DNA from: Eucalyptus grandis
Lineage: Eukaryota > Streptophyta > Magnoliopsida > Myrtales > Myrtaceae
Assembly (NCBI RefSeq): GCF_016545825.1
Contig: NC_052614.1
Location: 40,146,072-40,210,071 of the forward strand
Reading direction: 5' to 3'
Length of the DNA stretch: 64,000 bases
Below are positions 60,650-64,000 of this stretch, one piece after another (within the stretch, counting starts at the first letter, position 1; each line of letters opens with the position of its first letter). The notes under the pieces are model-generated. The model made no database searches. It was not told the DNA's origin and was given only the letters and a program-made list of their open reading frames with translations. The translations under genes and the position numbers were made by a program.

Positions 60650-62590
60650 TATACATTTTCTTCGCTAAAATAATGGAGAATCTTTTGCCTTACCAAATCA
60701 TCTTGCGGTGCTGTATTCGGCAAAAATGTTTTACCCCAACCGTCTCTTTATTAGGCATGCAGTATTCGTCGATGATGTTTTGACCGCGGACGAATATGTA
60801 GCCACCTATCTCCTTTGTCGCGTTCTTCACACGCCTCTCACACATAAATTCTCATTTTCTTGAAATCAGAACAAATGACGAGAGATACCATGACGTTCTC
60901 TAATTTCTCCGCTCGAGCTCGACTAAACCAATAGACCCACAATTAAAGTGGACTCACACGATTTTTATACGCTAATCGAAATTACGCGATAAAAATGGGT
61001 GACCCAACAAGTTTCAACTGTTGCAATTTGACCCCAGAGACAACACGATACATAAAATTGCTAAACTAATTAATTTAATCCTCGGGAGCCAGGGAAGCGT
61101 CTAGGAGTGCGCAGGGCTCGCGGTCTGAGGGATTTTCGGAAATCGTCTCTCTCTCTCTCTCTTCTTATAGTCGAAACTTTACCCTCTTGCTCCATTATTA
61201 TAATGACGACACTAAATTGCGATCTTTTGGGTTACTTCAATTTGGGGAATTTAAATTATAAAAATTGGAAAATTCGAGAAAGATATGTGATGCTTCGCCT
61301 ATAATTGCTTTTTTGCAAATTGACGAGCGGCTACCTAGGGAGCTAGGAAAATCTAGTTTTAGTTTTCCTAGGTGACTCTTGGAAGCAATAAAATAGCTCA
61401 TTAATTCATGAATATTGTCTCTAGGAATCCTCTCAGTCCTAGGGAAAAGCCCAGCACCCGGCCAAAAAATAAAAATTTAACAGTTTAGCCCCCATCGAGA
61501 TGATTAAGAGTTTCGATGCATTAATTGAATGTACGCGTACCGTGTATGGATTGGCATGGTGACAATCTAGGCTTATAATTAATAATCATAATTGGGCCGA
61601 TGCGAAATATTGGGTCGGGTTGGGCTCTTGCTCTTTGTCATGGGCCGGGTCAAGTTTTTAGGCCCACTTCACGGGTTGTCCCGTTGGTTCATGTTTGATT
61701 CTCGGTTATTGCCCGTTGGCCCCTTCTTAGTCTAATCTATGTTCTGGGCCATGAAGCTTTGTCACAAGAGAGAAGCATGTTCCAAGAAAATGAATTTTTT
61801 GTTTTGAATAAATTCACTCGTATCAATAGGAAAAGCCCACATGAGAAATATGTAAGATCCATGATATTGGGCTCAGAACTTCTCGGTGACTAAATGAACG
61901 ACGGACGGGGCTGGACAAGCCAGTTGCGGCAGTGTCCCCGTTGTGGTGGCTCGGAAGAGCTTGAATTGGAGGCGAGGCGAGCTGGCGATGGCAAGATGGG
62001 CCCGCGATAGCGGGTTGTGGGAAGGGCTTGCCGACGCAGGAGGGGAGATGAGAGGCACGACCTTGGCGTCGGCTAGCGTGAGGGGACCCCATTGGGATAG
62101 GAGGAGGCAAGGATTTCATTCGTGCCGACGAGCCCACGGAAGGCAAAGACAAAGCAACAACAAGGGCCGTGAAGAAAAACCTAAGAAAAGGACGGCGAAA
62201 CAGAGCACGGATCGGGCACGGAACTACTCCAAGTTCCAAATTCAATCGAATTCAAACCACAAAAACGTCTTGCTTAATCCAATTGCGCATTTCAAAATAT
62301 CAATCGAGCTCGAGTCAAATGCCGACTTGAACTGATGTAACGTGTTCTAGCCAGTTGGCTCGACTCGGCCAGGTACTTGCGCGGGGAAACCGACATGATT
62401 CGATGTATCTTTCTTAAGTCCGAAAATGACAAAGTATCGATGTTCGAACTTCGCACGTTAACGCATCTGTCGGAATCAGGAAATCCAGAGCGCGAAGCAA
62501 GTTCGTTGAGACGACCGTTAAAATCGCGACACGTGGATCGTTCGAACCATCCCCGCATCTCCGCCCGCCACCTAATCCAATCCGAAACGG
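60650..62590. other. intergenic and SFR2 upstream region
   Basis: No gene recognised. A GC-rich patch at 61910-62170 gives long overlapping frames on both strands (140 and 130 codons) that look compositional. A short CT tract lies at 61145-61162. Confidence 0.45.
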
Positions 62591-62597
62591 AAGGACA

Positions 62598-62624
62598 CTC
62601 CCTCTCTCTCTCTCTCTCTCTCTC
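62598..62624 (+). promoter_or_regulatory. CT-rich leader of the SFR2-like gene
   Basis: A (CT)n tract about 65 bases before the start codon, in the position expected for a plant 5' UTR. The same arrangement occurs before the MYB and TAS3 start regions. No convincing TATA box was found. Confidence 0.45.
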
Positions 62625-62686
62625 ACTTCTTGAAGCTTCTAGGCGTTCTGGCAGCTCCGGCGGCCGACTAGCTCCGGCGGCCGGCG

Positions 62687-64000
62687 ATGGCTTTCGCGGC
62701 GATCTTCGTGTCGGCGACGAAGGTCGCGGGGGTCCTGGTGACGGTGACCGTCGCGGCCAACGCCTTCTCCTTCTCCCGCTTCCGCAGGAAGAACCTGCGC
62801 CCCTTCAAGTCGCCCATAGACGAGTCCGCGGACGTCCTCGCCGTTTTCAACGCCGGCGCCGGTACGTATCTCCGAGCAACCTCGCTCGCTCGATGATTGA
62901 TGATTTCTCGCGAGCTGGAGTCGCTCGCCGGGCGAACGGCGAACGCTGTCGCTTATTGCGGTGCGCGGGTGCGTGCGTGGTGGTTGTTGAGGTCGATGGA
63001 GGAGTTGCGGTGTTGACATTCTGGCGAGGGATTGAGATTTCCGCTTTGAATCTCTGAAACGGTGCTGGATGACAATGAGTTTGTAGTAAGCGTTTGCTGA
63101 CGACTGTCGTAGCTCGTTGGCACGCTGCTCCATTTGGAATGGTTTTGCTCTTTGTCATCCTATGAAAATGGAATGTTGTATGGTTAGCTTTTTTTTTTTT
63201 TTTTTTCGTAGTTTTCGCAAAGCCACGGCAAATATTTAAGGTGATTTTGAAGATTCGACGTGGTCGGTACTGAAGAAAAGTCAAATCTCAAATGCTAAAA
63301 CTGAGAGTCACGCACGAGCACTCTCTATATTTGAAACTCGACCTTTATAATTGATCATAGTCCCTCAATTGCGGTTCTCATATTGTCACCTGGATGCTGT
63401 CATAAATTTTGAGTCTTCGAGGGAAAATATGTCTGTCACTTATTTATAAGTTAGCTCTTCACATGCACTATCTTGTAGGACCTGTTTTACTTGCAAACTG
63501 AATTAATGTCATCCTGTTCAGCTATCTCTTCACTAATAATTTGTGGACATAAGAAATTTGATGACTCTTGAACTCTTCATGGATGCAGTTTGATGTGCAG
63601 CCTGTGTGAGCGCACAAAATTTAGTGGGATGATGAGAATGTTGTGTATAAGTTGTTGATCTCGAATGAGTGACATGTGTGATGTGATTGTTAATGAATCA
63701 TGGCCAACATGAATGACTGTCCTCAGTTAGACACCACTGTTCTTAAACAGTGGGAGATTTAGAATTTGAAGTTGGCTGATTCGAGTGTTGTGATGATTTA
63801 GATCAGGGAGCGGAGAGTAGAGTTTACCTACATGGATTGACGCATACGCAATACTAACTGTTGATTTAGAGAAGGGAGGGGGGAGGATTGGTTTGCTGAA
63901 TAACTTTATAATTTCTAACTCTTGCAGAGGGGGAGGAGTTTTTTTTTGATTGGCGACAGCTCCTGCACATGTTGAGGATAAGCTTAACGATGCATGGCTC
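62687..64000 (+). CDS. SFR2: SFR2-like galactolipid:galactolipid galactosyltransferase, 5' part
   Basis: Exon 1 (62687-62861, 58 codons plus one base) encodes MAFAAIFVSATKVAGVLVTV.., a hydrophobic membrane anchor, then SFSRFRRKNLRPFKSPIDES, the conserved SFR2 N-terminus (Arabidopsis At3g06510). Exon 2 starts after CTTGCAG at 63928 and runs off the window. It would encode EGEEFFF and then, in a shifted frame, ATAPAHVEDKLNDAWL, the start of the glycoside hydrolase family 1 fold. SFR2 acts in the chloroplast outer envelope, moving galactose between galactolipids during freezing. The frame breaks after the T9 run (63939-63947): the genomic sequence gives TTT GAT TGG where the family needs TTT GGA TTG. 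One base appears to be missing. See the finding for the alternatives. Confidence 0.85.

Noticed and set aside
61823..62335. 140- and 130-codon frames on opposite strands
   Set aside because: Mutually overlapping frames in a GC-rich patch without motifs.

Overview
This is nuclear DNA from a flowering plant, almost certainly a dicot. Genes are split by GT-AG introns, intergenic DNA is long and AT-rich with CT/GA microsatellites, and the conserved proteins match Arabidopsis families from start to end. The repeat style, especially a recurring MITE-like family with a GC-rich core, reminds me of Myrtaceae such as Eucalyptus, but that is an impression and not a test. There are no prokaryotic features and no CRISPR.

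Layout. (1) 1-8487, minus strand: eleven coding exons (937 codons) of a NEMF/Rqc2 ribosome-quality-control gene; its C-terminal end lies left of the window. Its promoter side (8488-9000) is full of TGGGCC/T elements. (2) 9000-27800: gene desert with SSRs, tandem duplications, a hAT-like element with target-site duplication at 24.0-24.9 kb, a TRIM-like remnant at 26.6 kb, and a short possible relic of an inositol-polyphosphate-phosphatase-like gene near 15.8-16.0 kb. (3) 28078-29802, plus strand: a three-exon R2R3-MYB gene of the subgroup-20 type, followed by a four-copy ~165-bp minisatellite. (4) 31-50 kb: gene-poor, with four further copies of one MITE-like family, a 511-bp Mutator-type MITE with a 9-bp target duplication, a SINE candidate and older LTR-like repeats. 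(5) 51600-52500, minus strand: a complete TAS3 trans-acting siRNA locus. It has two adjacent 21-nt tasiARF units, a non-cleavable 5' miR390 site, a cleavable 3' miR390 site, and a spliced small ORF ending three bases before the 5' site. (6) 57.7-60.6 kb: degenerate repeats and an intact-looking 344-bp TRIM retroelement. (7) 62687-64000, plus strand: the first exons of an SFR2-like galactolipid galactosyltransferase gene, with an apparent one-base frameshift at the start of exon 2.

The genes do not form a pathway. The most notable find is TAS3, which has no long ORF and would be missed by protein-based annotation. Its layout predicts AGO7-miR390 binding at both sites, cleavage only at the 3' site, and 21-nt phased siRNAs that silence ARF2/3/4-type auxin response factors. 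Splice coordinates were read by eye from conserved protein sequence and GT-AG signals. For NEMF, MYB and SFR2 the reading-frame arithmetic was checked across every junction.
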